Assembly: GCF_013179735.1 (NCBI RefSeq)
Contig: NZ_JABMEG010000001.1
Span: 2,728,001 to 2,792,000, forward strand
Length of the DNA stretch: 64,000 nucleotides
Direction: 5' to 3'
Origin: Permianibacter fluminis
GTDB taxonomy: Bacteria > Pseudomonadota > Gammaproteobacteria > Enterobacterales > Permianibacteraceae
Of this stretch, positions 50,813 to 61,621 are shown piece after piece. Below the pieces are notes generated by a model, which was given only the letters and a program-made list of their open reading frames with translations, had not been told where the DNA came from and did not search any database. Both the position numbers and the translations under genes were made by a program. Position 1 is the first letter of the stretch. Each line of letters begins with the position of its first letter.

Positions 50813-50975
50813 CCCCTCCCAACCTCCCCCTTCACAGGGGGAGGAGCTGTGCAGTTCCCTCCCCTGTGAAGGGGGTGAAGTCGGGAATTCAAGTTCGTCA
50901 CAGTTGACGAACTTGCCGACGGAACGACGCCAACTCTGTTGGCAGCTGGGCGGGTTAGGGTGGGGTAGTTGTCGC
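50813..50975 (-). repeat. Two-hairpin repeat, copy 4, with paired CCCCTCC repeats
   Basis: Read on the minus strand: CCGCCCAGCT, first hairpin GCCAAC-AGA-GTTGGC (50943-50929), linker GTCGTTCCGTCGGC, second hairpin AAGTTCGTCA-ACTG-TGACGAACTT (50914-50891), then TTCCCGA. The plus-strand left part (50813-50878) is CCCCCTTCACAGGGGGAGG and its mirror. It fills most of the 422-base gap between prpC and prpD. Confidence 0.85.
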
Positions 50976-51104
50976 TCCACAGCTGAACACCAACATTGTA
51001 TTCGCTACACGTAACAGCCACACAACTCAACTTACAGCCACAACCCAACCCATCAGCCATTTCCGCACACGCGGAATCAACCACGGACAACGGAGAGCGC
51101 CGCA

Positions 51105-52550
51105 ATGAGCAACCAATACGATCTGAATGTCCGTCCGGAACCGGATGCCGAGTTGGTCGCGATTGCCGACTACGTTGCCGATTTCAGCGTGGAAAGCGAA
51201 GAAGCCTACGACACCGCGCGTTACTGCTTGATGGATTCGCTCGGCTGCGCGTTTTTGGCGTATCGCTATCCCGAGTGCACCAAGCATCTCGGTCCGTTGG
51301 TGCCGGGCACGTTGGTGCCGAGCGGTGCGCGCGTGCCGGGCTCGATGTTCGAACTGGATCCGGTCAAAGCGGCATTTGATATCGGCACGCTGGTGCGCTG
51401 GCTCGATTTCAACGATACCTGGCTCGGTGCCGAGTGGGGCCATCCCTCCGACAATCTCGGCGCCATTCTCGCGGTCGCCGATTACGTCAGCCGGCAGAAT
51501 CTCGCTCAGGGTTACGAGCCGCTGTACATGCGCGATGTGTTCACCGCGATGATCAAGGCCCATGAAATTCAGGGCGTGATGGCGCTGGAAAACGGCTTCA
51601 ACCGCGTCGGCATCGATCACGTTGTGTTGGTCAAACTGGCGTCTGCTGCCGTTGTCACCCAGATGATGGGCGGCGAGCACGAAGACATTTGCAACAGCCT
51701 GTCGCAAGTCTGGGTCGATGGCCAGAGCCTGCGCACCTATCGTCACGCGCCGAACGCCGGCTCGCGCAAGAGCTGGGCCGCGGGCGATGCCACTTCGCGT
51801 GCCGTACGACTGGCGTTGATCACCATGACCGGTGAGATGGGCTATCCCTCGGCACTCACCGCGCCGAAGTGGGGCTTTTATGACGCGTCGTTCAACGGCA
51901 AACGCTTTGCCTTTCAACGCGAGTTCGGCAGCTATGTGATGGAAAACGTGCTGTTCAAGCTGGCCTATCCGGCCGAGTTTCACGGCCAGACCGCAGTGGA
52001 GTGCGCTGTGCAATTGCACCCGCAGATGCGCGGTCGTTGGGATGACATCGAACGCATCGAGCTCACTACGCAAGAATCCGCCATTCGCATCATCAGCAAA
52101 GTCGGCGAGCTGTACAACCCGGCTGATCGCGATCACTGCCTGCAATACATGGTCGCCGTTGCGCTGCTCAAAGGCACGCTGACCGCCGATGATTACGAAG
52201 ACAACGCCGCCGCCGATCCACGCCTCGATGCGCTGCGCGCCAAGATGCATGTGCAGGAAGACAAGCGCTTTAGCGCCGATTATCACGACCCGGAAAAGCG
52301 CGCCATTGCCAATGCCATGCAAGTGTTCTTCCGCGATGGCAGCAAAACCGAAAAAGTGGAAATCCTGTACCCCATCGGCCATCGGTTCCGGCGCGAGGAG
52401 GGCATTCCTGCGCTTATCGAGAAATTCCGGCAAAACGTCGCCACTCGTTTCCCGAGCAAACACGCCCGCGACATTTTCGAGCTCTGCCTCGATCCGGAAG
52501 AGCTGGATGCGACGCCGGTCAATGAGTTCATGAATCTGTTGATGATCTGA
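51105..52550 (+). CDS. prpD: 2-Methylcitrate dehydratase
   Basis: PrpD dehydrates 2-methylcitrate to 2-methyl-cis-aconitate. The 481-residue protein is a MmgE/PrpD-fold enzyme with YCLMDSLGCAFLAYRYPECT near residue 43, FDIGTLVRWLDFNDTWLGAEWGHPSDNLG near 90, and YPAEFHGQTAVECAVQLHP near 290, all typical of proteobacterial PrpD. The iron-independent, single-protein type explains the lack of acnD/prpF. GGAGAG precedes the ATG. It is cut off from prpBC by a terminator and a repeat block, so it probably has its own promoter. Confidence 0.95.
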   Translation: MSNQYDLNVRPEPDAELVAIADYVADFSVESEEAYDTARYCLMDSLGCAFLAYRYPECTKHLGPLVPGTLVPSGARVPGSMFELDPVKAAFDIGTLVRWLDFNDTWLGAEWGHPSDNLGAILAVADYVSRQNLAQGYEPLYMRDVFTAMIKAHEIQGVMALENGFNRVGIDHVVLVKLASAAVVTQMMGGEHEDICNSLSQVWVDGQSLRTYRHAPNAGSRKSWAAGDATSRAVRLALITMTGEMGYPSALTAPKWGFYDASFNGKRFAFQREFGSYVMENVLFKLAYPAEFHGQTAVECAVQLHPQMRGRWDDIERIELTTQESAIRIISKVGELYNPADRDHCLQYMVAVALLKGTLTADDYEDNAAADPRLDALRAKMHVQEDKRFSADYHDPEKRAIANAMQVFFRDGSKTEKVEILYPIGHRFRREEGIPALIEKFRQNVATRFPSKHARDIFELCLDPEELDATPVNEFMNLLMI

Positions 52551-52564
52551 GTGTTGTGAATCTG

Positions 52565-52592
52565 CCCCCCTCCTTGGACAGGAGGGGGATCT
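52565..52592. repeat. Simple CCCCCTCCT/AGGAGGGGG palindrome
   Basis: CCCCCCTCCTTGGACAGGAG plus GGGG. It is the only repeat in the 308-base gap before icd, which also has a TACAAT at 52754-52759 that might be the icd -10 box. Confidence 0.65.
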
Positions 52593-52705
52593 GACTGCTC
52601 GCATTGCCAGCGCGCTACTTTATTCCGGCCCTGAAGCTGGCTATTTTCCAACCAACCTGACTACACCTGATCAACATCAAACCCAAGCCAATCCCTACAC
52701 CCTAA

Positions 52706-55084
<2,379 letters not shown>

Positions 55085-55108
55085 TGCGGTGCAGTATGGA
55101 GTGAATGC

Positions 55109-55140
55109 AAAAAATCCCGGCTTTGGCCGGGATTTTTGTT
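55109..55140 (+). terminator. Terminator of icd
   Basis: ATCCCGGC, a four-base loop and GCCGGGAT flanked by an A-run and TTTTT; 25 bases after the icd stop. Confidence 0.93.
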
Positions 55141-55186
55141 TTAAGTGCGGTATAAGCTGAATTGTGATGATGCTAGCTAAGCTTGC

Positions 55187-56779
55187 ATGGAGTTTGTAAG
55201 TTACGTCTATTTAATGGGTGACCATAGAGTGCTATCTCGCCGACTTCTCATTCGAGGATTCCTTCCGAGGGAGTTGCCACCGCTTTTTAGCTCTACCACG
55301 TTGGGATCTATCGTTGGTAATGCACAGCTGCCTCAGCCTTTCACGCAGGCTAAGGCTATGTGGAGTGCGTCTATACAGCACGATTTAGCTCGACCTGGTG
55401 GATTGCGTCGGCGGTTAAGCATTCCTAATCCAGTCAATTTCTTTCGACTTTCCAAAGCGTTTGAACAGCACCAAGCGGCTCTTTCAATCGAGTGGAATAA
55501 GTCTCCAATTTCCTTTACGAAGCCCAATCTAAATTTAGCCAGTGGTCGCGGAATTGCTCCAGATGCCAGAGATCGAGCAAGTCCCCGCGTTGCTGCACGG
55601 GTAGGGGCAAGATATGTACTCCATACCGATATTGCTCAGTTCTACCCATCAATCTATACCCACTCCATTCCATGGGTTCTACATACAAAGGCCGTGGCTA
55701 AATCCTCTATTGGAAATATGGCCCTTGTCGGCAATTTGCTCGATAAGGAGTTTCAAGCATGTCAGCAAGGACAGACAAAGGGAATTGCTATAGGTCCCGA
55801 TACATCTCTCGGTATAGCAGAGCTTTTACTCTCCCCACTAGACCAACGGATTATGGCGGAGTGCAATGTGGTGGGAGGATGTCGATTCATTGACGATATC
55901 GAGCTCACGTTTCGCACGCTATCAGATGCAGACAGCGCATTAACTAAGCTTGAGGCGCTGCTGAGCGATTTGGAACTTCAACCTAATGCTTTGAAAACAA
56001 GGATAGAGGAGCTCCCTGTTTCACTCGACTCTAATGTTTCAACATCTTTACGCGGGAACTTACCGCCGGATACTAATGCCGCTCAGAGTCAGTGGATAGA
56101 TTACTTCAATAGAGCGTTTGCAGTTGCCAAAGAAGATCGCACGGCAGGTGTCTTGCGATATGCGGTGGCAGCTCTCTCTGGCGTTCAGCCAACCACGTGG
56201 TGCTGGAGTACCGTGCAACAGCTTCTATGGCAATGCATCACAATTGATCCTGGGTGCATTAGGCACGTTGTTGATGTTATTGCCATTAATCGATTGCGTG
56301 GGGGCTTGGTTCCTGATGTGGATTTAGCTGCCAAGGCAATTGACTCTGTAATTAGGACAAGCGCTGTTTCAGGGCACGCAAGTGAGGTTGTCTGGAGTAT
56401 CTGGACTGCTATGTATATCGGGTTTCAGATCAAGCTAGATGCACAGAATGCAATAACTGCAATGGATGACGCATTGGTTGCGACTGCAGCAATGTTTGCA
56501 GGCACCGCGACGCATGTCTTCTCTCAGCCAATTGACTCTAGACTTTGGAGATCGTGGCTTCAGCAAGACTGCTTCTACCAAGAATATTGGCTTTTTGCCT
56601 ACGAGGCCTACCGGAGGGGATGGTTCCCAAATGAAGTGGCGGCTTCACAGATTGCTCAGGACCCCTGTGCCGCCTTTCTCAACAACTCAGGCGTCACATT
56701 CATTGTTGACAATGCCGTTGCGGCATATGTACCTCAACGAGCACAAGCTGGAGGCGGAGGCGGAGGAGGTGGATATTAG
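55187..56779 (+). CDS. Reverse transcriptase of the Abi/DRT-like (unknown group) class
   Basis: A 530-residue RNA-directed DNA polymerase. Motif A is HTDIAQFYPSIYTHSIPW (Asp148). Motif B is KGIAIGPDTSLGIAELLL (about 199-214). Motif C is RFIDDIEL (Phe-Ile-Asp236-Asp237, instead of the usual Tyr-x-Asp-Asp). The N-terminal GFLPRELPPLF stretch and the 250-residue helical C-terminal half without an intron-maturase or retron-type thumb fit the defence-associated unknown-group reverse transcriptases. The exact DRT class was not assigned. The protein ends in eight Gly and a Tyr. ATG 55187 lacks a clear ribosome site; Met10 (55214) is an alternative. Lower G+C than icd points to transfer. No maturase, protease or second effector gene adjoins, but a repeat array starts 34 bases after the stop. 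Defence is inferred from family. Confidence 0.85.
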   Translation: MEFVSYVYLMGDHRVLSRRLLIRGFLPRELPPLFSSTTLGSIVGNAQLPQPFTQAKAMWSASIQHDLARPGGLRRRLSIPNPVNFFRLSKAFEQHQAALSIEWNKSPISFTKPNLNLASGRGIAPDARDRASPRVAARVGARYVLHTDIAQFYPSIYTHSIPWVLHTKAVAKSSIGNMALVGNLLDKEFQACQQGQTKGIAIGPDTSLGIAELLLSPLDQRIMAECNVVGGCRFIDDIELTFRTLSDADSALTKLEALLSDLELQPNALKTRIEELPVSLDSNVSTSLRGNLPPDTNAAQSQWIDYFNRAFAVAKEDRTAGVLRYAVAALSGVQPTTWCWSTVQQLLWQCITIDPGCIRHVVDVIAINRLRGGLVPDVDLAAKAIDSVIRTSAVSGHASEVVWSIWTAMYIGFQIKLDAQNAITAMDDALVATAAMFAGTATHVFSQPIDSRLWRSWLQQDCFYQEYWLFAYEAYRRGWFPNEVAASQIAQDPCAAFLNNSGVTFIVDNAVAAYVPQRAQAGGGGGGGGY

Positions 56780-56812
56780 CGCAGTAGATACCGTCTTGCC
56801 GCTCATGATGCA

Positions 56813-58025
56813 ACCGCGCGTACGGCGGATTAATTCCTCGGGGCACCGCGCGTACGGTGGATTAACGCCTTGGGGCAGGGCGGAACCGCGAAGCGTTTCC
56901 GCCGAATGTTTCCTGTAACCAATGCTCGTAATTCGAGATTGCCGGGTCTCGGCAACTGCTCCTGTGTTGCTCTACCGCCGACATCCCTGTTGGCGTCGCC
57001 CCGGCGGGCGAGTTACTTTCTCTTGCTCGTGCAAGAGAAAGTAACCAAAGAGAACACGCCCCACACGCCAGGATCGGATTGGTTGCTTCGGCATTATCGG
57101 CTACGGGCACATGCTGATGCGGCGTCCTGGCTTATCACCGCGCGTACGGCGGATTAACGCCTCGGGGTAGGGCGGAACCGCAAAGCGTTTCCGCCGAATG
57201 TTTCCTGTAACCCATGCTCGTAATTCAAGAGCGCCGAGTCTCGCCCCGGCGGGCGAGTTACTTTCTCTTGCTCGTGCAAGAGAAAGTAACCAAAGAGAAC
57301 ACGCCCCAGCGCGCCAGAATCGGTTTGATTGCTTCGGATAATCCGCCCGTCGCTTCGGCATTATCGGCTTCGGGCACGCATTGATGCGGCATCCATGCCT
57401 TATCAATGCTGCGCTGGCTGTCCCTGCCAGCGCACCCGGCCGCTAACGCCGAATCGCCGGCTGGCGCGAATGGGGGCCCCGGGTTCTAGCTGGTTTAGGT
57501 TGCTTCGATTTTTCGTCTGATCTTTTCCTTTGTCATCCCCGCGTAGTCGGGGATCCACCGCGCGTACGGCGGATTAACGCCTCGGGGTAGGGCGGAACCG
57601 CGAAGCGTTTCCGCCGAATGTTTCCTGTAACCCACGCTCGTAACTCGAGATTGCCGGGTCTCGGCAACTGCTCCTGCGTTGCTCTACCGCCGACATCCTT
57701 GTCGGTGTCGCACCGGCAGGCGCCTCACTTTCTTTGCTCGCGCCAAAGAGAGTAAGCAAAGAAACCGCGCCCCAGCGCGCCAGGATTGTTTGTTTGCTTC
57801 GGCTAGCACCGCCCGTCGCTTCGGTGTTATCGGCTACGGGCACGTGCTGATGCGGCGTCCTGCCTTATCAGCACTGCGCAAGCCATCCGGGCTTGCGACG
57901 GCAATTGCTCCTGCATTGCTCTAGCGCCGACATCCATGTCGGCGACCCGGCCGCTAACGCCGAATCGCCGGCTGGCGCGAATGGGGGCCCCGGTTTTTAG
58001 CTGAGTCGGTAGCTTCGGCAATGTT
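56813..58025. repeat. Array of three long direct repeats downstream of the reverse transcriptase
   Basis: Units begin CCGCGCGTACGGCGGATTAA at about 56813 (short), 56846 (variant), 57138 and 57558. Each continues with AGGGCGGAACCG, TTTCCGCCGAATGTTTCCTG, a GCTCTACCGCCGACATCC stretch, and a 15-base-pair hairpin starting GTTACTTTCTCTTGC (57012-57045 and 57257-57290; decayed in the third unit). The last two units also share GGCCGCTAACGCCGAATCGC...GAATGGGGGCCCCGG (about 57440 and 57950). Open frames inside are repeat-derived and not annotated. Confidence 0.85.
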
Positions 58026-58035
58026 TCTCAGTCTG

Positions 58036-58112
58036 TCATTCCGGCGCAGGCCGGAATCCATTGTGTCTTCCACAACAAAATCAAATTGGATTCCGGCTTT
58101 CGCCGGAATGAC
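58036..58112. repeat. Inverted pair of ATTCCGGCG/CGCCGGAAT palindromes
   Basis: GTCATTCCGGCGCAGGCCGG and AATCC at 58036, then the mirror GGATTCCGGCTTTCGCCGGA and ATGAC ending near 58112. Confidence 0.8.
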
Positions 58113-58242
58113 AGGGGTGGTTTGTTCTTATTTTGCGCGCAGCGTGCTTTTGACTTTCCGCCGTCTGACGAGCCGAGCAACATAATGGAAGCTGGGTTAA
58201 CAGCCCGTAGCGCAGCGAAGGGGCGAGGCACGACGCCGAAGC

Positions 58243-58390
58243 CTTTTGTGACTGTACAGGGATGTACTGTCACAAAAGCCCCAGCTGGAATGGAGTAGCG
58301 CAGGGCATCCACAAAACAGTTTCATCGTTTTGTGGGCGAGGAATACAGGCCATGTTCTTTGGTAACTTTCTTGCGCCAAGAAAGTTACCC
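58243..58390. repeat. Two strong isolated hairpins
   Basis: CTTTTGTGACTGTAC-AGGGAT-GTACTGTCACAAAAG (58243-58278; one mismatch) and GGTAACTTTCTTG-CGC-CAAGAAAGTTACC (about 58361-58390). The second resembles the hairpin inside the upstream array. Neither is followed by a T-run. Confidence 0.7.
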
Positions 58391-58464
58391 GCCCGCCGGG
58401 GCGGGACCCGGCAAACCTGTCGGCTGAACAGCAGCGTAAATAAGCGGGAAGAGCAGAGCGGCAA

Positions 58465-58510
58465 CTACCCCCCCCCTCCCGACCTCCCCCTTTACAGGGG
58501 GAGGGGTAGT
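58465..58510. repeat. CCCCTCC/GGAGGGG palindromic repeat
   Basis: TACCCCCCCCCTCCCGACCT then CCCCCTTTACAGGGGGAGGGG and TAGTG, same family as 50813-50878. The rest of 58510-58637 contains no recognised gene. Confidence 0.7.
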
Positions 58511-58637
58511 GCGCTGGAGCGTGTTCCGACAAGGCTGCCAGCCGATTTGCAGCGAAAAGAAATCGCGGCCAAGGCCACTCCCACAGGGAGCAAGCTGCTT
58601 GCGTGCGCCGCAAAGAAAACACAGCGCTTGCTTACGA

Positions 58638-59372
58638 TTACGCTGCGCTAATCGTACCGACGTGAACTCGCCATTTTTCGACGTTCACACCCTTCACCAA
58701 AAGCCACAGGCAAAGGGACGCTTCGCCTATCAAAATCGGAACAAAGATGGCGGGCGAAATATGATTTGCTAGCGTAGGGAAAAAGAACTCCGAAAGACAG
58801 GCAATGAGATAGCTCAGGCCTGCCAGTTGCAGTAACGCACCTATCAGCTTTGGTAAATAGCCTGATCGATAGATCAGGTAGCCGTTGAGTAGGCAGGCGA
58901 AGGCAAAAAATATCAATGCGATATTGAAGGCGACGTTGTGGGACCGGAACGCAAGATTCGCCAGAACCTGTAGCTGCGCGGGTTCGAATGCCGTTTGGTA
59001 GCTGGCGCTCGTGAGTGTGGGCATGACGAGCAGGAGGAATAGCTTGCTGATGGCCTCAACCGCAAGCGATATCAAACCGAATAGTACAGAAAGCAACACC
59101 AAGCTCTTGTTGACCGGCCGGAGCAAGAGATACTCAAGCCACAACTGGGGAATGGCCAGTATGACGACGAGCAAGTTGGCGGCTGCGCCGATGGTCCACA
59201 GCTCCGGTGATGCCATGATGTTCTGAGCCGACGTGGCGGCATCCCCCGGCACAATCAGTTTGTTGGTTATGAACCCTTCTGAAAAACCGCCCAGCAAGAT
59301 GATCGCCAGATATATCGCACCACACAGGCGGGCATAGCGTTGCGGCGAGGCTTCGATGGTGTTTCGTGTCAT
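58638..59372 (-). CDS. DUF4386 family membrane protein
   Basis: A 244-residue polytopic inner-membrane protein (six to seven hydrophobic segments) of the DUF4386 family. The opening RYARLCGAIYLAIILLGGFSE and the AAANLLVVILAIPQLWLEYLLLRPVN region are characteristic, as is a C-terminal WLLVKGVNVEKW. Members are widespread in bacteria with no known function. The start is supported by a preceding GGAG. The next gene upstream, another small membrane protein, is about 110 bases away in the same direction. Confidence 0.85.
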   Translation of the reverse strand: MTRNTIEASPQRYARLCGAIYLAIILLGGFSEGFITNKLIVPGDAATSAQNIMASPELWTIGAAANLLVVILAIPQLWLEYLLLRPVNKSLVLLSVLFGLISLAVEAISKLFLLLVMPTLTSASYQTAFEPAQLQVLANLAFRSHNVAFNIALIFFAFACLLNGYLIYRSGYLPKLIGALLQLAGLSYLIACLSEFFFPTLANHISPAIFVPILIGEASLCLWLLVKGVNVEKWRVHVGTISAA

Positions 59373-59484
59373 TGCTATGTCACTCCTGCTCTAGTCTGCA
59401 GCGCGCGCGTCGCACTTGTTTGTGGCCACTTTGTTTCGCTGCCGCCTCGTATTGCGGTCTTTTGTAGGACGGCATTTGCCGTCG

Positions 59485-59886
59485 TTATTTCCACCGGCTT
59501 CCGGGCGCTTTGAGGTAGTGCGCGTAGACATAGCGCCACGGTATGGCGAGGTACACCAGAACGACCATTGCAATCTCAAACACTCTGGCTGCGGTAGCCT
59601 CGTCGAGTGTGCCTGCCCACCATTGCGGTAGCGGAACCAGAACGAGCCAAAGCGTCTTCCAGAGCAACTCCCACATCAGCACGGGCAGCATCTGCAGCGG
59701 ATAACGAATGCCGAGCGCGGACAGCAGCGAAAATGCCACCAGCATGCAGACGATGACACTGCTGGAATAATTCCAGGGCTGCGCGTGGTGGAAAATATCA
59801 GGCCACACCACAGTGGCGAGCCCGACTGTGATGAGCAGGTACAGTGCGCGCAGCACGTAGAGGCGCAGCAGCGAGACATCATTCAT
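59485..59886 (-). CDS. Small four-helix membrane protein
   Basis: A 133-residue inner-membrane protein with four hydrophobic segments (about 8-27, 40-60, 63-83 and 100-120). It contains PLQMLPVLMWELLWKTLWL and DPAWRY-like IPWRYVYAHYLKAPGSRWK at the end. I recall similar uncharacterised proteins but cannot name the family with certainty. It lies between the DUF4386 gene and the XRE regulator, same direction, with a 77-base gap to the latter. Confidence 0.65.
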   Translation of the reverse strand: MNDVSLLRLYVLRALYLLITVGLATVVWPDIFHHAQPWNYSSSVIVCMLVAFSLLSALGIRYPLQMLPVLMWELLWKTLWLVLVPLPQWWAGTLDEATAARVFEIAMVVLVYLAIPWRYVYAHYLKAPGSRWK

Positions 59887-59963
59887 TTCTTTCGTCCGAT
59901 TGGTGGTAAAGCAAATTGGAACAGGGTGTTGGCCGGCGTCCTGCGGTATGACGGGTGCGGGAC

Positions 59964-60221
59964 TTAATCTGCGGGTTCGCCCGCGTCAGCCTCGCTAGCG
60001 TGATCATCCTGCGGCGTGCCTTGCAGAAACACCAGAATGTCGCCGGGCTGGCATTCGAGCGCAGCGCAGATTGCTTCCAGGGTGGAAAATCGGATGGCTT
60101 TGGCTTTGCCGGTCTTGAGAATCGACAGATTGGCCATCGTGATGCCGACGCGTTCTGACAGCTCGGTGAGCGTCATGCGCCGTTCGTACAATTTGTCGTC
60201 GAGGCGAACGATGATGGCCAT
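59964..60221 (-). CDS. XRE-family helix-turn-helix regulator (YozG-like)
   Basis: An 85-residue repressor made of one HTH domain: MAIIVRLDDKLYERRMTLTE, then LSERVGITMANLSILKTGKA (the HTH, about 21-40), and LEAICAALECQPGDIL. This small type is nearly always encoded beside a DUF2975 membrane protein, as here: its ATG is three bases after the DUF2975 stop. An acidic tail (about 70-85) is unusual. It likely represses its own operon through the palindromes at 60767-60803. Confidence 0.92.
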   Translation of the reverse strand: MAIIVRLDDKLYERRMTLTELSERVGITMANLSILKTGKAKAIRFSTLEAICAALECQPGDILVFLQGTPQDDHASEADAGEPAD

Positions 60222-60224
60222 GAT

Positions 60225-60749
60225 TCAGACCGTGCCATCAAGGTCGGCGCGCAGATGGGCACCGTGATCAAACACTCGGGCGAGCACAAACAGCAGCAGC
60301 ACGGCGAGCCATGGCGCGAATGAAAACCCGACGTCGATGTTATTGATGGATGGCACAAACTGGGCGGCGCTCCAGACCAGACCGGCGACACCGACACGCA
60401 AGCCTTCGCCCGCCAACACCCACCACGCGATTCGCTGCAGGCGTTGCGCATTGCCGACAATGAAGGGGTCGCCACTGCGAACCGTTTCGACTATGGCCTG
60501 CAGCTCACGCAGCACGCGGTGAATGGCATAGGCGCCAGCCAAGCCGAGCACGACAACACCACGCAAGGTGGCCCGAACCTGCCAGTGCTCACCGCCATCC
60601 AAGCCGATCAGGGCATCGAACAGGAATTTCGGATAGGCCAGGGTGGCAACCAGCAAGAGGCCGATGGCAGCGGCATACAGGGCGTTGAGGCCAATGAGGC
60701 CGCGGATCGCCAGACGGGAGAGTGCGAGGGCATTGCTTGGGGGATTCAT
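60225..60749 (-). CDS. DUF2975 family membrane protein
   Basis: A 174-residue inner-membrane protein with four hydrophobic segments, belonging to the DUF2975 family. VLRELQAIVETVRSGDPFIVGNAQRLQRIAWWVL contains the family phrase (GDPF...N..RLR.IA). The start at 60749 is supported by GGAG eight bases upstream; the longer open frame to 61085 is not protein-like. It forms a two-gene operon with the YozG-like regulator. The pair's function is unknown; in other bacteria it is treated as a membrane protein with dedicated regulator. Confidence 0.9.
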   Translation of the reverse strand: MNPPSNALALSRLAIRGLIGLNALYAAAIGLLLVATLAYPKFLFDALIGLDGGEHWQVRATLRGVVVLGLAGAYAIHRVLRELQAIVETVRSGDPFIVGNAQRLQRIAWWVLAGEGLRVGVAGLVWSAAQFVPSINNIDVGFSFAPWLAVLLLFVLARVFDHGAHLRADLDGTV

Positions 60750-60766
60750 CAGACCGGCTCCTGCAA

Positions 60767-60803
60767 ATATCGTATTGCGATATAATACACATCGATAATC
60801 GAT
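60767..60803 (-). promoter_or_regulatory. Operator/promoter of the DUF2975-XRE operon
   Basis: ATATCG-TATTG-CGATAT (60767-60783) and ATCGAT-A-ATCGAT (60791-60803) are two adjacent palindromes sharing the ATCG core. They overlap TATTAT/TATATC on the minus strand that can serve as -10. They fit autorepression by the XRE protein. From 60804 to 61143 no gene was recognised. Confidence 0.65.
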
Positions 60804-61143
60804 ATGCAAGGCCCTCGTATTGCCGCTTCTGGTACTGGCGACCAGTAAACGACCAGACAGCTGACCCTCGTTGCACGATATCCGCTTGGTCGTCAGGTGC
60901 TTTTGTTGGCCAAATAGCCAGCCCGCTCTTCTGGCTGGTCGGTCGCGTGGCCGCACCGGGCAAACTGACTGTTGCGGATGCGCTGGGCTATGGAGATTTG
61001 CTGCGCGTTGCGCGGGTTTGTCACTCGCAAGTAGTGCACGCGCGGATTGCGCAGACGGCAGCGACGCTGCAGACTCCGCTGCCAATCGCCAACGGGCCCG
61101 CCGTCAGGCCGATGAACATAAAGCGAACACAACGAGGTCAAGA

Positions 61144-61581
61144 ATGAGCACTTTCGCCGACGACATAGCAACGTTCAATGGCATCTACAAGCTGCCGGTC
61201 AACAAAACACCAACCACCGAGATCGGTGTGCCGCTGGTCGATCGCCTGAAGGCGTTCAAAGACATCCTGATGGAAGAAGTGCACGAGATTGACGAGATCA
61301 TCGAGGCACAGCAGGACGGCAAGCCGGAACTGGAAGTGCTGACCATGCTCGCGGATCTGCTCGGTGACGTGCAGGTGTATTGTGCGTCCGAGATGGCCAA
61401 GTTCGGTTTGCCGCTGGATGAGGTGCTGGCCATTATCATGCAATCCAACTTCTCCAAACTCGGTGCTGATGGCAAACCCATTTACGACGAGCGCGGCAAA
61501 GTGATGAAAGGGCCGGGCTACTGGAAGCCGGAGCCAAAGATTCAGGCGCTGCTGGCGTCTTTGGCCGAGCGCTCTGTGTAA
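61144..61581 (+). CDS. MazG/HisE-like nucleotide pyrophosphohydrolase
   Basis: A 145-residue all-helical NTP-pyrophosphatase-fold protein. Metal-binding residues are seen in MEEVHEIDEII (about 43-53) and LADLLGDVQVYCASE (about 73-87), the EExxE and D...D pattern of the MazG/PRA-PH superfamily. The C-terminal part (SNFSKLGADGKPIYDERGKV, GPGYWKPEP) resembles the nucleotide-handling loop of stand-alone phosphoribosyl-ATP-pyrophosphatase-like proteins. The ATG at 61144 has GAGG eight bases upstream; the longer frame from 60871 is not used. It could clean up non-canonical nucleotides; substrate unknown. Confidence 0.85.
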   Translation: MSTFADDIATFNGIYKLPVNKTPTTEIGVPLVDRLKAFKDILMEEVHEIDEIIEAQQDGKPELEVLTMLADLLGDVQVYCASEMAKFGLPLDEVLAIIMQSNFSKLGADGKPIYDERGKVMKGPGYWKPEPKIQALLASLAERSV

Positions 61582-61598
61582 CGCGAGATAGGATTTTC

Positions 61599-61621
61599 GT
61601 AGGGTGCGTCTTGACGCACCG
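61599..61621. repeat. REP-like palindrome GTAGGGTGCGTC/GACGCACC
   Basis: GTAGGGTGCGTC-TT-GACGCACC, 17 bases after the MazG-like stop; same family as 18366 and 18861-19002. Confidence 0.85.

Noticed and set aside
56813-58025. CRISPR array
   Set aside because: Units are hundreds of bases long with no short regular repeat-spacer pattern and no cas genes.
56862-58622. Several small ORFs in the repeat region, some with similar products
   Set aside because: Their similarity comes from the direct repeats themselves. They cross palindromes, lack ribosome sites, and appear on both strands.
60749-61085. N-terminal extension of the DUF2975 protein
   Set aside because: The extra 112 residues run through the operator palindromes and have no protein-like features; GGAG supports the start at 60749.
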